A stretch of 64,000 nt of DNA from Dipteris shenzhenensis. Its lineage: Eukaryota > Polypodiophyta > Polypodiopsida > Gleicheniales. The stretch is taken from the NCBI GenBank assembly GCA_047967505.1, contig CM106540.1. The stretch is one strand, 5' to 3'. The notes beneath the pieces are model-generated. The model saw only the letters and a list, made by a program, of their open reading frames with translations. It was not told the DNA's origin and ran no database searches. Below are positions 32,413 to 42,856 of this stretch, piece by piece. The number at the start of each line of letters is the position of its first letter. Positions within the stretch are counted from its first letter, which is position 1. The position numbers and the translations under genes are program-made.

Positions 32413-33306
32413 CCTGAACTAACCTCCCACAGCCTGCCACGAGCTTGGCGATTGCAGCCTACCCAACAGGTCTACGCCAGCTAGAGCTGCCCAAGTCTCT
32501 GCATACGCCCATTTTGGCAACCATATACAGCGCCACACACATTACAAGCTTGGCCGCTGCCCATCACGTAGCGTTCAACAGCCCTAATGTGGTTACCCTT
32601 ACAACAACTACAGCTCTTATTTGACAATGGAGCAGCCTTGCTGTTACGCAATCGCCCCAACCTTATTCTACTGCTATTGTAGGGGCAAACACACAACCCC
32701 TACTCGCATACCATTGTTAAGTCAAAGGGTAAAGGTCCAATATATATGGTCATGGGGTGCCCATGTCTGGAAAGTAGCTGCCATGCGAGCCAATCAACAT
32801 ACATCCTTGCTACTATCCTATGCCACTAGGATTCAAAGCTGATGCGGGTGCCCAATGCCGAACCACCCTAGCAATGGGCACTGCCCTAGCAGGGGTACAG
32901 GTCAGATGCCGAATGCCAAGAATGCCAGAAATCGATTCCGAGGCCAAGCTGGAGGATTAGTGGCCTTGAGGTTGCTCACCAGGAAGCAGCCCGAGACCTC
33001 GTTAAGAATGATGCCCATGCCAAAGGGGGAAATGAAACTACCACGCCCGCTCATACGACGATGGAAGATGGTGGATGCCAATTGAGGACAACCAAATGAG
33101 AGCCGCTGCCATCCAAGTTCGAGCCCCACCATGCCTGCAAAGAGCCGAGGCACCCATGCCGGACAGTTAGATCGGTTCATGTCGATGCCGAAGGATGCCG
33201 AGGAGAAATGAGAAAGAGGAGTTTGCTGAGCGGCCGACCACCCTACCGTGAGTTAGCCCGAAGTGGAGAGGAGTGCAGCGTGGAGGATCCGACCGGCGAG
33301 AGGACT
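32413..33306 (+). repeat. Composite repeat module R1, copy a
   Basis: It starts CTGAACTAACCTCCCACAGC and ends near CGGCGAGAGGAC. Landmarks are CCATTTTGGCAACCATATAC, GGTAAAGGTCCAATATATAT and AAGAATGATGCCCATGCC (about 33005). The last is the empty counterpart of the copia insertion site in copy b. No conserved ORF. Confidence 0.8.
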
Positions 33307-33571
33307 TTTTCCTATTAGTTTCGTTAAGAAGTGAAACTTTTATATTGGTGTCGAAAGTTTGTATGCCTTGATAAAAATAAAGGTTTGAAACTTTTGAGAA
33401 AAGTTTTAAAGTCTCGCCAGGATTTACAAATTTTTCTTTAAAATTCAAAAGAAAATTTCTAAAAGTGTAATATGTTATACAAATATTGTAAAACTAAAAA
33501 AATTAGCTCGATAAACTTTCGTCAAGATTTTATATTAATATATAAGCATAGCTTTGATAAAAATATCCTTG
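33307..33571. mobile_element. ~265-bp AT-rich insertion between R1a and R2a
   Basis: In copy b the sequence CGAGAGGACTTGACAACGGA is continuous (about 41340-41358). In copy a about 265 AT-rich bases separate the two halves. No inverted ends or clear target duplication could be fixed. Confidence 0.45.
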
Positions 33572-34064
33572 TTGACGACGGATGACGTGGGCGGAGGCGT
33601 AGTGGAGCCGTGGTCGAGTACTGACTAAAGTGGCTAGAGGGAGCATTGGAGGAGACAGAGGGCCAGAAGCGCCGACATCCTCGCGTCTCCCCTCACACTG
33701 ACGTGCCGGGTGCTGATTGTGTCGGCATTTGTTTGCCCTGCCATGTCATATGTGTTTTGTACTCAAGCCAAGTGCCCACCCAAATCCAGGTTGTATTGTT
33801 ATACTAGCCCTCTCCTCTATGCTTAGAAGCACATAGGGTAGTCTAGTCGACAAGCTTGTTGTGGGTTCTTGATGCTAGCGCGACATTCCCTTAGGTGTGC
33901 CAATATGTTGACCGCATTTTCATCCCGCACTAGTGTTGACGGCATATTCGGCACACGCACCACACCTAGGCCTTAGGGCCTAGTGCGAGGAGGCTTAGGG
34001 CCATCCTCAGCCTATATATCTTGAGGCCTCACTTTGTATGAGGACCCCCATACTTTGTATCATT
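33572..34064 (+). repeat. Composite repeat module R2, copy a
   Basis: It shares TGCCATGTCATATGTGTTTT, TGCTTAGAAGCACATAGGG-like and CCTATATATCTTGAGGCCTC with 41350-41830. TGTTGAC at 33934-33940 pairs with GTCAACA at 34268-34274, which could be the ends of a 341-bp LTR. Confidence 0.7.
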
Positions 34065-34287
34065 TATGCGCTCATGGCTTGGGACGTGCATTTGGTTTTC
34101 TCTCTCTAGTGTATGCTCTCCTCACTCTCTCTCTATCTTGTTAGTTAGGGTTTTGCTCTCTTCCCTCCCCCTCCCTCTTAGCTTGGCCATGGCTGCCTCC
34201 CTCTTCATCTCCTCCCCTAGCCCCATTCTCCTCTCCCTCTCCTCCTCCCCTTGTTGGTAGATTCCCTGTCAACACCTTGGTGGCCAT
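34065..34287 (+). other. CT-rich leader between R2a and R3a
   Basis: This CT-rich stretch contains a telo-box-like TTAGTTAGGGTTTTG at 34140-34154 and ends with TTGGTAGATTCCCTGTCAAC. A related ending occurs near 43608-43631. It is absent between R2b and R1c. Confidence 0.5.
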
Positions 34288-34576
34288 GAGTGGTGAACCC
34301 CCCTCTGGAGATGAAGGGCCAAGGGCACAAGCTGCAGCTGAAGGCATAACCCATGAAGGCCCACACGTCTTAGCACCAGTCCAAGATGCACGCCATGCTT
34401 GCTCCATGGCCTCGTTCATGTCGATGAAGCCCCTTACCCCCCCTTTGGTGACGGCTCCACTGCAACGACATGGTGCTGCCTCCCAAGCACAGCACTTCAC
34501 AAGGGTCACAACATTAGCTGTCTGGGGTGTGCTCTGCCATGGCACAGGTCTCTAGCTTGCAACCTATACCTTAGCA
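34288..34576 (+). repeat. Composite repeat module R3, copy a
   Basis: The sequence GAACCCCCCTCTGGAGATGA...GGTCTCTAGCTTGCAACC recurs at 42621-42856. In both places it is followed by an R1 module. Confidence 0.75.
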
Positions 34577-35164
34577 CTTGAACTAACCTCCTGCAACCTA
34601 CCACGAGCTTGGCAATTGCAGCCTACCCCAATAGGTCTATGCCAGCTAGAGCTGCCCGTCTCTGCATACGCCCATTTTGGCAACCATATACAGTGCCACA
34701 CACATTAAGCTTGGCCGCTGCCATCACATAGCGTTCAATAGCCCTCATGGCTACCCTTGCAACTACTGCTCTTATTCGACAATGGAGCAGCTTGCTGCTT
34801 TTATGCAATCACCCCAACCTTGTTGTTGCAGGGGCAAACACACAACCCCTACCTGCATACCACTGTTAGTCAAAGGGTAAAGGTCCAATATATATGGTCA
34901 TGGGGTGCCCATGTCTGGAAACTAGTTGCCATCGGAGCTAATCAACATACATCCTTGCTACTATCCTACACCACCAGGATTCACAGCCGATGCAGATGCC
35001 CAATGCCGAACCACCCTAGCGATGGGCATTGCCCTAGCAGGGGTACACATCAGATTTCGAATGCCAAGAATGCCATAATCAATTCTGGAGCCAAGCTGGA
35101 GGATTAGTGGCCTCGAGGTTGCACACCAGGAAGCAGCCCGGTACCTCGTCAAGAATGATGCCCA
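34577..35164 (+). repeat. Module R1, copy b, left half
   Basis: The same order of landmarks as R1a is seen up to AAGAATGATGCCCA, where the copia element interrupts it. It continues at 41042. Confidence 0.8.
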
Positions 35165-35334
35165 TGAGAGTGCTCTCAACGGAAGCAAGAACGAAAGAGG
35201 GAGAGAGAGAGACAGAGAGCCACACAAGTTTGGTGGGTGCAGAACCACCCTAATCTTCTTTTTCATTCATTTATATATGTGTTTGAGTATTGTACATAAC
35301 CGGGGTAAAGGCACAGTGACCTTTAACCCCCACA
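35165..35334 (-). repeat. Copia 3' LTR (left)
   Basis: 170 bp, from TGAGAGTGCTCTCAACGG to ACCCCCACA as read on the plus strand. It differs from the right LTR at five sites, including its terminal CACA versus CATA. Confidence 0.95.
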
Positions 35335-35347
35335 ACCTCCCACTTAA
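35335..35347 (-). other. Copia polypurine tract
   Basis: Minus-strand AAGTGGGAGGT lies immediately next to the 3' LTR, as needed for plus-strand priming. Confidence 0.75.
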
Positions 35348-35387
35348 AGGACAATGTGCCTTTAAGGGAGAACAACCAGCGAGCATA

Positions 35388-35590
35388 CTATCCAATGCCC
35401 ATCAATACACGACAATACTCAAACCGCTGACTAGGTAGACTCTTCGTCAGCTGATCTGCAGGGTTATCATCTGTATGAACCTTGACAAGCTCTATGCGCT
35501 TGTCCTCAAGTACAATGAAATGGTACCTGACCTCAATGTGTTTGGTCTTTGCATGAAAGACCGGATTCCGTGCTAGCTGAATAGCACTCA
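35388..35590 (-). pseudogene. Copia RNase H C-terminus, out of frame
   Basis: It encodes SAIQLARNPVFHAKTKHIEV and HTDDNPADQLTKSLPSQRF, the usual end of copia RNase H. It is shifted relative to the main ORF, which stops at HSIP (35588). The D-S-Q-S motif that should span the junction is gone, so the last RNase H acidic residue is lost. Confidence 0.85.
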
Positions 35591-38500
35591 TGGAATACTA
35601 TGCAATGTCGGTACACCTGTATGAATCCCCAAATCTCCCACTAGCCGATCAAGCCATATAGCCTCCTTGCAACCCTCTGTGGCTGCAACATACTCAGCCT
35701 CTGTGGTAGACAAAGCAACACACTTCTGTGCGCGAGACATCCACGACACTGTACCACCTGCAAAGGTGAACACATAACCAGAATTGGATCTCCTACTATC
35801 CACATGCCCTGCATAGTCTGAATCTATGTACCCAAGTACACGCATGTCTCCTTTACCAAAGCAAATGCACATCTCCTTGGTACCCTTCATGTACCTCATG
35901 ATGCACTTAACTGCCTCCCAATGCCTCTTTCCTGGATTAGCCATATACCGGCTAACAACTCCCACTACAAATGCAATGTCTGGTCTAGTAGCTATCATAG
36001 CATACATAAGACTCCCAACTGCTGATGCATAAGGAACCTTGGCCATCATGGCCCTTTCCTCATCTGATTTGGGACTATTTGTATGACTCAGTTTCACATA
36101 TGCAGGCAATGGAGTACTCACTGCCTTCCCCCCCTCCATATTGAAACGCTGCAATACTTTTGTAACATACTCTTTTTGTGAAAGCCAAAGGAGTTTCCTA
36201 CTCCGATCACGCGTGATGCGCATACCAAGAATATGACCTGCAAGTCCCAAATCCTTCATATCAAAGGCCTTATGCAACTTGGCCTTTAATGCATCTAGCT
36301 CATAAGTATTCTTGCTAGCCAATAGCATATCATCCACATATAGTTCCAAGATTATCAGGCTATTATCCTTAGCCCTTTTTTTAGTGTAGAGGCAGTGATC
36401 AATTTCACTCCTTCTAAAACCCTGGGACCGAATGAAAGCATCAAACTTCTGATACCATTCTCTAGGCGCTTGCTTAAGACCATAGAGACTTTTCTTCAGC
36501 TTGCAAACTAAATGCTCTTTGCCCTTTTCTTCAAAGCCTTCTGGCTGCACCATGTAAATTTCCTCATGCAAATCCCCATGCAAGAAAGCTGTCTTGACAT
36601 CCATCTGCATAAGCTCCATATCCTCTGATGCCACTAGTCCAAGCATGCATCTAAGTGTGGTCATCTTCACAACCGGAGAGAATATCTCATCAAAGTCCAC
36701 ACCCTTCTCTTGCTTGAACCCTTTAGCAACCAAACAAGCCTTGTACCTAGGCACATCATCACCTGTGACCTTCATTTTGTAGACCCATTTACATGGCAAT
36801 GCTTTCTTTCCATGTGGCAAAGAAACCAAGTCCCAAGTCTTATTCTTCATAAGTGAACTCATCTCTGATTGCATAGCATACTCCCACTTGTGTTGATCCT
36901 CACGCATCATAGCCTCTCTGTAGCAAGAAGGCTCCCCGCAATCAGTAAGCATCACATAGTCTACCCCTAGAACAAACCTATCAGGCGGTCTAGACACTCT
37001 AGATGATCTTCTCAAGGGCATTTCAGCTTGCTGTCCCATTTGCATATCAGCCACATTTGGCTCATCATTTCCACCAATAGATGATCCATCATCTACCCTT
37101 GATTGTATACCTGTGGGAGTACTTGGTGGCACCATTTCTTGCACATTTGGTGCATGGACAGCTTGCTGTCTATCAACATATGCAGATGGATTCACATCCT
37201 GGAAAGTGATTCTTCTCATTTCCACATCCCTCATGGGTGCCTTATGCATCTTCTTCTCATTGAAGACTACATCATGGCTGCGTATGATCTTCTTTGCTTT
37301 TGGATCCCAGAGATGATAGCCCATCTCTCCCAGAAAGATGCATTTCCTAGACTTAGGATCTAGCTTCTTTCGAAGCTCTTTTGGCACATGTGCATATGCC
37401 TCACACCCAAATATATGCAAATGAGAGTAAGAGGGCTTCTTGCCACTCCATGCCTCTTCAGGAATACCACCATCCAAACTCTTACTAGGTGATCTATTGA
37501 TCACATGTACTGCAGTCTTCATTGCCTCAGCCCAAAAACCACTAGAAAGACTTGCATTGGAAAGCATGCATTGCAACCTTTCTTGAATGGTGCGGTTCAT
37601 CTTTTCTGCAACTGGATTTTGCTCTGGAGTATGAGGGGATGTGAGCTCCCTCTTAATCCCACGTGTATCACAGAAATGCTGAAAGTCATGAGAGAGATAC
37701 TCTCCACCATTGTCAGTCCGTAGGCATTTAAGCATTCTACCTGACTGATTCTCAACCAAGGCCAGCCATTTCTGAAATACCTGGAACACATCACTCTTCC
37801 GAGCTATAGCATAAGCCCACACTTTCCTAGTTGCATCATCAATGAATGTCACATAGTATTCAGCCCCGCCTAATGATCGTGTAGGCATGGGACCACATAC
37901 GTTTGAATGCACCAAATCCAGCTTTTCAAACTCTTTCTTTCCCCTTCTTTTATGGGCTGATTTAGTCTGCTTCCCATAGAGACAATGCTCACAAAATTCA
38001 AAATCAGAGAAACTCAAATGCGGTACATGACCCAAACGGCATAAGAGTTTCATTCCATTCTGGCTCATGTGCCCCAACCTGCAATGCCACAAAGAAGTGC
38101 TTGGCTGCTCGGTTATTGCAACAACATGATCAAATACCCCTGATACATGTAGGGGATACAAAGTCCCACACTTGGCACCCCTGGCCAAAAGCATAGAGCC
38201 CTTCTGAATTTTCCAACTCTGAAAGCCAAAAGTGGTGTGAAAACCAGCATCATCTAGCTGACCCACTGAAATAAGACTCTTGGTCAGCTTAGGCACATGT
38301 CTCACATGTTTCAAAACAAATGCAGACCCATTTGCAAAAGAAAACTTTATGTCACCTGCTCCCACTATGTCACATGCATAGTCATTTCCAAGATGCACAC
38401 AACCTGTCTTTCCACTGTCATAAGTGGAGAACCATTCCTTATGGGGAGTAACATGGAATGAAGCACCAGAATCCAAAATCCAATCCTGGGAATATGCATC

Positions 38501-39433
38501 ATCTGAAGTGGTAAGCAACTCTGCAGATAAACTAGACATGAAGAGAACATCATTGTCACTATCATGTGTGACTGCATTGATCTCCTCGATCTTCACTTTT
38601 CCTTTGTCCTCCCTTGGACTCTCTTCCTTTTGATTTGCACCCCAATTTGCATTCTTTTTCTTATCCTTTTGCTCTCTTTTCAGCTTGTAGCAATCCTTTT
38701 TCATATGGCCCTTCTTGCCACAATGGTAACACTCAATGTTCCGTGCCCTGGATTTGCTACGAGACTTTCCTCTTTCTTGGGACTTCCCCCTGAACTGTGA
38801 TCTGCCCCTTTGCACATTTAAGGCTGCATCCTGCTTGTTGCCATCCATAGACTTTCGTCTAATCTCCTCGGCCAACAAGCTACCCACAACATCATCAAAT
38901 TTCAGTACTCCACCAGGTGCAGAGTTACTGACAGCTGTACGGAAGGTATCCCATGAGGATGGCAATGAACATAAGAGAAATATTGCCTTAGTCTCTGCAT
39001 CAAAATTCATTTTCTGAGCCTGAAGCTGGCTGAAAATAATATTGAATTCATTCAAGTGAGAAGCAATGGAGACCCCTTCCTTCATCTGCAGCTCAAACAA
39101 CCTCTTCATGAGGTAAACTTTATTAGAGGCAGTTTCCTTCTCATAAGTGGCACACAGTTTCTTCCACAAATCTTCCGTAGTCTGCTCATTTACTACTGTG
39201 AAATAAACTGACTCTACAAGATGAAGTCTAATAGTAGACTTTGCTAATGCATCCAACTCATTCCAATCATCCTCAGACATATTTGCAGGCTTAGCTTCAA
39301 TCCCTGCCAAGGGTTTAATCTGCTTCTTTTGAATAAGCACATCCCTTATTTGTTCTTTCCACAAAGAAAAGTTTGTCCCATCAAACTTTTTAATGTTGAA
39401 AAACTCCTTTTCAGACATGGAAGAGGACGCCAT
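35588..39433 (-). CDS. Copia gag-pol polyprotein
   Basis: The product is 1281 aa from MASSSMSEKEFFN (an ATG eight codons upstream is less typical). It has a gag region with UBN2-like FDGTNFSLWKEQI, a CCHC knuckle CYHCGKKGHMKKDC (about residue 235 of this product), protease WILDSGASFHVT (about 315), the pre-integrase motif LWHCRLGHMSQNGM (about 440), an integrase core, reverse transcriptase with MDVKTAFLHGDL and LYVDDMLLAS, and RNase H with GYIDSDYAG and STTEAEYVA. In integrase the first catalytic Asp is Asn (LVHSNVCGPMP, codon AAC). The second (LRTDNGGEY) and third (Glu in NPVAEKMN) are kept. The ORF ends early by frameshift inside RNase H. The element was recently active but this copy is probably dead. 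Confidence 0.93.
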   Translation of the reverse strand: MASSSMSEKEFFNIKKFDGTNFSLWKEQIRDVLIQKKQIKPLAGIEAKPANMSEDDWNELDALAKSTIRLHLVESVYFTVVNEQTTEDLWKKLCATYEKETASNKVYLMKRLFELQMKEGVSIASHLNEFNIIFSQLQAQKMNFDAETKAIFLLCSLPSSWDTFRTAVSNSAPGGVLKFDDVVGSLLAEEIRRKSMDGNKQDAALNVQRGRSQFRGKSQERGKSRSKSRARNIECYHCGKKGHMKKDCYKLKREQKDKKKNANWGANQKEESPREDKGKVKIEEINAVTHDSDNDVLFMSSLSAELLTTSDDAYSQDWILDSGASFHVTPHKEWFSTYDSGKTGCVHLGNDYACDIVGAGDIKFSFANGSAFVLKHVRHVPKLTKSLISVGQLDDAGFHTTFGFQSWKIQKGSMLLARGAKCGTLYPLHVSGVFDHVVAITEQPSTSLWHCRLGHMSQNGMKLLCRLGHVPHLSFSDFEFCEHCLYGKQTKSAHKRRGKKEFEKLDLVHSNVCGPMPTRSLGGAEYYVTFIDDATRKVWAYAIARKSDVFQVFQKWLALVENQSGRMLKCLRTDNGGEYLSHDFQHFCDTRGIKRELTSPHTPEQNPVAEKMNRTIQERLQCMLSNASLSSGFWAEAMKTAVHVINRSPSKSLDGGIPEEAWSGKKPSYSHLHIFGCEAYAHVPKELRKKLDPKSRKCIFLGEMGYHLWDPKAKKIIRSHDVVFNEKKMHKAPMRDVEMRRITFQDVNPSAYVDRQQAVHAPNVQEMVPPSTPTGIQSRVDDGSSIGGNDEPNVADMQMGQQAEMPLRRSSRVSRPPDRFVLGVDYVMLTDCGEPSCYREAMMREDQHKWEYAMQSEMSSLMKNKTWDLVSLPHGKKALPCKWVYKMKVTGDDVPRYKACLVAKGFKQEKGVDFDEIFSPVVKMTTLRCMLGLVASEDMELMQMDVKTAFLHGDLHEEIYMVQPEGFEEKGKEHLVCKLKKSLYGLKQAPREWYQKFDAFIRSQGFRRSEIDHCLYTKKRAKDNSLIILELYVDDMLLASKNTYELDALKAKLHKAFDMKDLGLAGHILGMRITRDRSRKLLWLSQKEYVTKVLQRFNMEGGKAVSTPLPAYVKLSHTNSPKSDEERAMMAKVPYASAVGSLMYAMIATRPDIAFVVGVVSRYMANPGKRHWEAVKCIMRYMKGTKEMCICFGKGDMRVLGYIDSDYAGHVDSRRSNSGYVFTFAGGTVSWMSRAQKCVALSTTEAEYVAATEGCKEAIWLDRLVGDLGIHTGVPTLHSIP

Positions 39434-40857
39434 GATGCAAATGAAACAAAATCCCAAATGCTAGTACCTGCAAGAGATAATCACACCAAATACTAGGTGC
39501 ACCCAAATGTGTATGCCACAATAGAGTGAAATATCACCAAAACTCAAAGCTCAAAGCATCAAAAGATGCATCTGACTCATGTGCATATACTATGCATCCA
39601 TATGAGCAAATCTGGCCCAAAAGAAAATGTTAATAAGTGCCAAATAACTCAAGCATAAACACCGTCCACTGGCATATGCATCAATAATATATCATCCAAG
39701 AGAGAATAGCACTATCAGTGCATCACCTGCAATGTGTCAAAGCTCTCCCTCAGCATAAAATAGCATCCATGTGCAAAGCGTTCATAAAAAATAGCATCCC
39801 ACGAGGCAATTTGGGTCTATCAGCGCATCCAATAAGGACTGTAATGAATCCAAATGGCCTATAAATCATCCACTGCAACCCAATGCATACCACGAATGAG
39901 CGCACACTGCTCAAACTGCAACCAGAGTGATCTGCATAAGGTATGCTCAAAAAATCATAGTCCCACGGTAATGACCGCTACTGAAAATAAAACCTGAGAT
40001 GCCTCAAAACATGGGCGCCATTGCATAATCGGACTCAGCAAGAAAATCTGCAAATATCTCTCTTCTACTAGAACTCCAAAATCCGAACAGATGAGTGAGA
40101 AATGGGAGTCAACACTTATCCACTGCCATGTGGCATAAATCTAAGGTTTCAAAACCTTAGAATGAAAAATGCATAACAGAGAGACAAAATCGAATACACA
40201 GAGATCTATAACTCTGAAAATCCTCCACCGAATCGCGCAAGAACTGACAGGTAGGGGTTTTTGGGCGTCCGGAACGCAATGGGATAGACGGTTTTGGAAA
40301 CCGTGGTCTCAATCACTGGGTCCAACACACGGACTGAAAAACGTTTTTGGAAACAGAGCTGTTTGTAAACTCCACCGGAGTGCGAATGATGAGCAACATA
40401 GAAGTTTTAGGACCTCCTGAGTCCACCGGAACTGACAGATCTGCAAATGGTTGCTCCAAACTTGAGTTCCAACACCCGGGCAAAAAACGCAGAAATTGAC
40501 ACAGTGAGTCAGAAATCCAATGAAATGATCCCAAATTCAAGAATGAAGGTGTTTCCAAGCTCCTGAAGTGAAGTGGACACCAAAAGCAAGCAATAGTTGC
40601 CTCTACAAGTCAATACGGAGTCTCTGTCATCGAACGGAACAGGGAAAAGCTCAAAAACGACTTTTTCTTTGAAAACACTTAACAGGCTCTCAAAACCACT
40701 TCGCAAAGCCAAAGTAACTTTTCCAAAGGTTCCTCCAAGGTCTCTGCACACTCGGATGCAAGTAAAGTCACCCACAAAGCTTCCCACAAAGCTTCTCCTT
40801 CCTCCCACAGAGCTGCTGAGCTTCAAGCATTCACGCACGCTCAGCTAGATCACCCTG
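39434..40857 (-). other. Copia 5' untranslated leader
   Basis: About 1.4 kb lies between the primer site and gag. No conserved ORF is seen. This is long for a copia leader and may hold packaging signals. Confidence 0.5.
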
Positions 40858-40869
40858 GCTCTGATACCA
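40858..40869 (-). other. Copia primer-binding site
   Basis: Minus-strand TGGTATCAGAGC is the standard initiator-Met tRNA site of plant copia elements. It lies two bases from the 5' LTR. Confidence 0.92.
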
Positions 40870-40871
40870 GT

Positions 40872-41041
40872 TGAGAGTGCTCTCAACGGAAGCAAGAACG
40901 AAAGAGGGAGAGAGAGAGATAGAGAGCCACACAAGTTTGGTGGGTGCAGAACCACCCTAATCTGCTTTTTCATTCATTTATATATGTGTTTGAGTATTGT
41001 ACATAACTGAGGTAAAGGCACAGTGACCTTTAACCCCCATA
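40872..41041 (-). repeat. Copia 5' LTR (right)
   Basis: This 170-bp LTR is paired with 35165-35334. Confidence 0.95.
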
Positions 41042-41349
41042 GCCCATGCCGAAGGGGGAAATGAAACCACTACGCCCGCTCGTACGACGATGGAAGATGC
41101 TAGATGCCAGTCGAGGACAACCAAACCAAAGCCGTTGCCGTCCAAGTTCGAGCCCCACCATGCTCGCAAAGAGTCGAGGCAACCATGCCGGACAGCTAGA
41201 TCGGTTCATGCCGATGCCGAAGGATGCCAAGGAGAAATGACAAAGAGGAGTTTGCCAAGCGACCAACCACCCTACTGTGAGTTAGCCCAAAGTGGAGAGG
41301 AGTGCGGCGTGGAAGATTTGACTGAGGGCGGGCAAGAGGGCGAGAGGAC
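41042..41349 (+). repeat. Module R1, copy b, right half
   Basis: It continues R1b after the copia element, starting with the duplicated GCCCA, and runs directly into R2b. Confidence 0.8.
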
Positions 41350-41830
41350 TTGACAACGGACAACGTGGGCAAAGGCATAGCCGAGTACTGATTGAGGCAG
41401 GTGGAGGGAGCATTGGAGGAGCCAGAGGGGTAGAAGCGTCGGCGTCCTCACGTGTCTGCCCTCACACCGACGTGTTGAGTGCTGATCGTGTCGGCATTTT
41501 TTTGACCTGCCATGTCATATGTGTTTTGTACTCAAGCCAAGTGCCCGCCCAAAATCGGGTTGTATTGTTATATCACCCCTCTCCTCTATGCTTAGAAGCA
41601 CGTAGGGCAGTCTAGTCGGCAAGCTTGTTGTGGGTTCTTGATGCTGGCGTGTCATTCCCTTGAGCGTGCCAATGTGTTGACGGCATTTTCATCCTGCACT
41701 CGTGTTGATGGCATATTTGGCACACGCACCACACCTAGGGCTTAGGGCATGGTGCGAGGAGGCTTAGGGCCATCCTTAGCCTATATATCTTGAGGCCTCA
41801 CTTTGTATAAGGACCCGCACCCTTTGTATC
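41350..41830 (+). repeat. Composite repeat module R2, copy b
   Basis: It matches 33572-34064 with scattered substitutions. It ends at CCTTTGTATCTTG and passes straight into R1c without an R3. Confidence 0.75.
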
Positions 41831-41838
41831 TTGCACCT

Positions 41839-42620
41839 GAACTAACCTCCTGCAGCCTGCCACGAGCTTGGCAATTGCAGCCTACCCAACAGGTCTATGC
41901 CAACTAGAGCTGCCCAAGTCTCTGCATACACCCATTTTGGCAACCATATACAATGCCACACACATAACAAGCTTGGCCGTTGCCCATCACGTAGCGTTCA
42001 ACAGCCCTGATGGTTACCCTTGCAATTACTGCACTTATTTGAACAATGGAGCAGCCCTGCTGTTACTCGATTGCCCCAACCTTATTCTATAGCTATTGGA
42101 GGGGCAAACACACAACCCCTACCCGCATACCGCTATTAAGTCAAAGGGTAAAGGTCCAATATATATGGTCATGGGGTGCCCATGTCTGGAAACTAGCTGC
42201 CATGCGAGCTAATCAACATACATCCTTGCTACTATCCTACACCACCAGGATTCACAGCCGATGCGGGTGCCCAATGCCAAACCATGCTAGCGATGGGAAT
42301 TGCCCTAGCACGGGTACACGTTAGATGCCAAATGCCAAGAATGCAAGAAATCAATTTTGGGGCCAAGCTAGAGGATTAGTGGCCTCGAGGTTGCACACCA
42401 GGAAGCAGCCCGGGACCTCGTCTCAAGAATGATGCCCATGATGAAGGGGGAAATGAAACCACCATGCCCACTCGTACGATGATGGAAGATGTTAATGCCA
42501 ATCAAAGACAACCAAACCAAAGCCGCTGCCATCCAAGTTCGAGCCCCACCATGCCCGCAAAGAGTCGAGGCACCCATGCCGGGCAGCTAGATTGGTTCAT
42601 GCCGATGCCGAAGGATGTCG
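41839..42620 (+). repeat. Composite repeat module R1, copy c
   Basis: It has the same landmarks as R1a. It is cut short at GATGCCGAAGGATG, where R3b begins. Confidence 0.8.
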
Positions 42621-42856
42621 TGGCGAACCCCCCTCTGGAGATGAAGGGCCAAGGGTGCAAGCTACAGCTAAAGGCATAACCCATGAAGGTCCACGCGTGT
42701 CAGCCCCTTACCCCCCCTTTGGTGACGGCTCTAATGCGACGACATGGTGCTGCCTCCCAAGCACAACACCTGACAAGGGCCACAACATTAGCCGCCTGGG
42801 GTGTGCTCTGTCATGGCACAGGTCTCTAGCTTGCAACCTATACCTTAGTGCCTCAA
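42621..42856 (+). repeat. Composite repeat module R3, copy b
   Basis: It matches 34288-34576 with an internal deletion of about 60 bp. Confidence 0.7.

Larger units (their letters stand above)
35165..41041 (-). mobile_element. Young, nearly complete Ty1/copia retrotransposon
   Basis: The element is 5,877 bp long with 170-bp LTRs that differ at 5 positions. The target duplication GCCCA is at 35160-35164 and 41042-41046. A tRNA-iMet-type primer site and a purine tract are in the right places. One long gag-pol ORF reads on the minus strand. It is inserted in repeat module R1b. Three uninterrupted R1 copies (near 33005, 42424 and 43512) show the empty site AAGAATGATGCCCATG. The LTR similarity of about 97% means it is recent. 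Lesions are listed with the ORF. Confidence 0.95.

Noticed and set aside
34141-34545. 134-codon minus-strand ORF over the R2-R3 junction
   Set aside because: It is not preserved in the other R3 copy and spans a CT-rich leader. It is judged chance.
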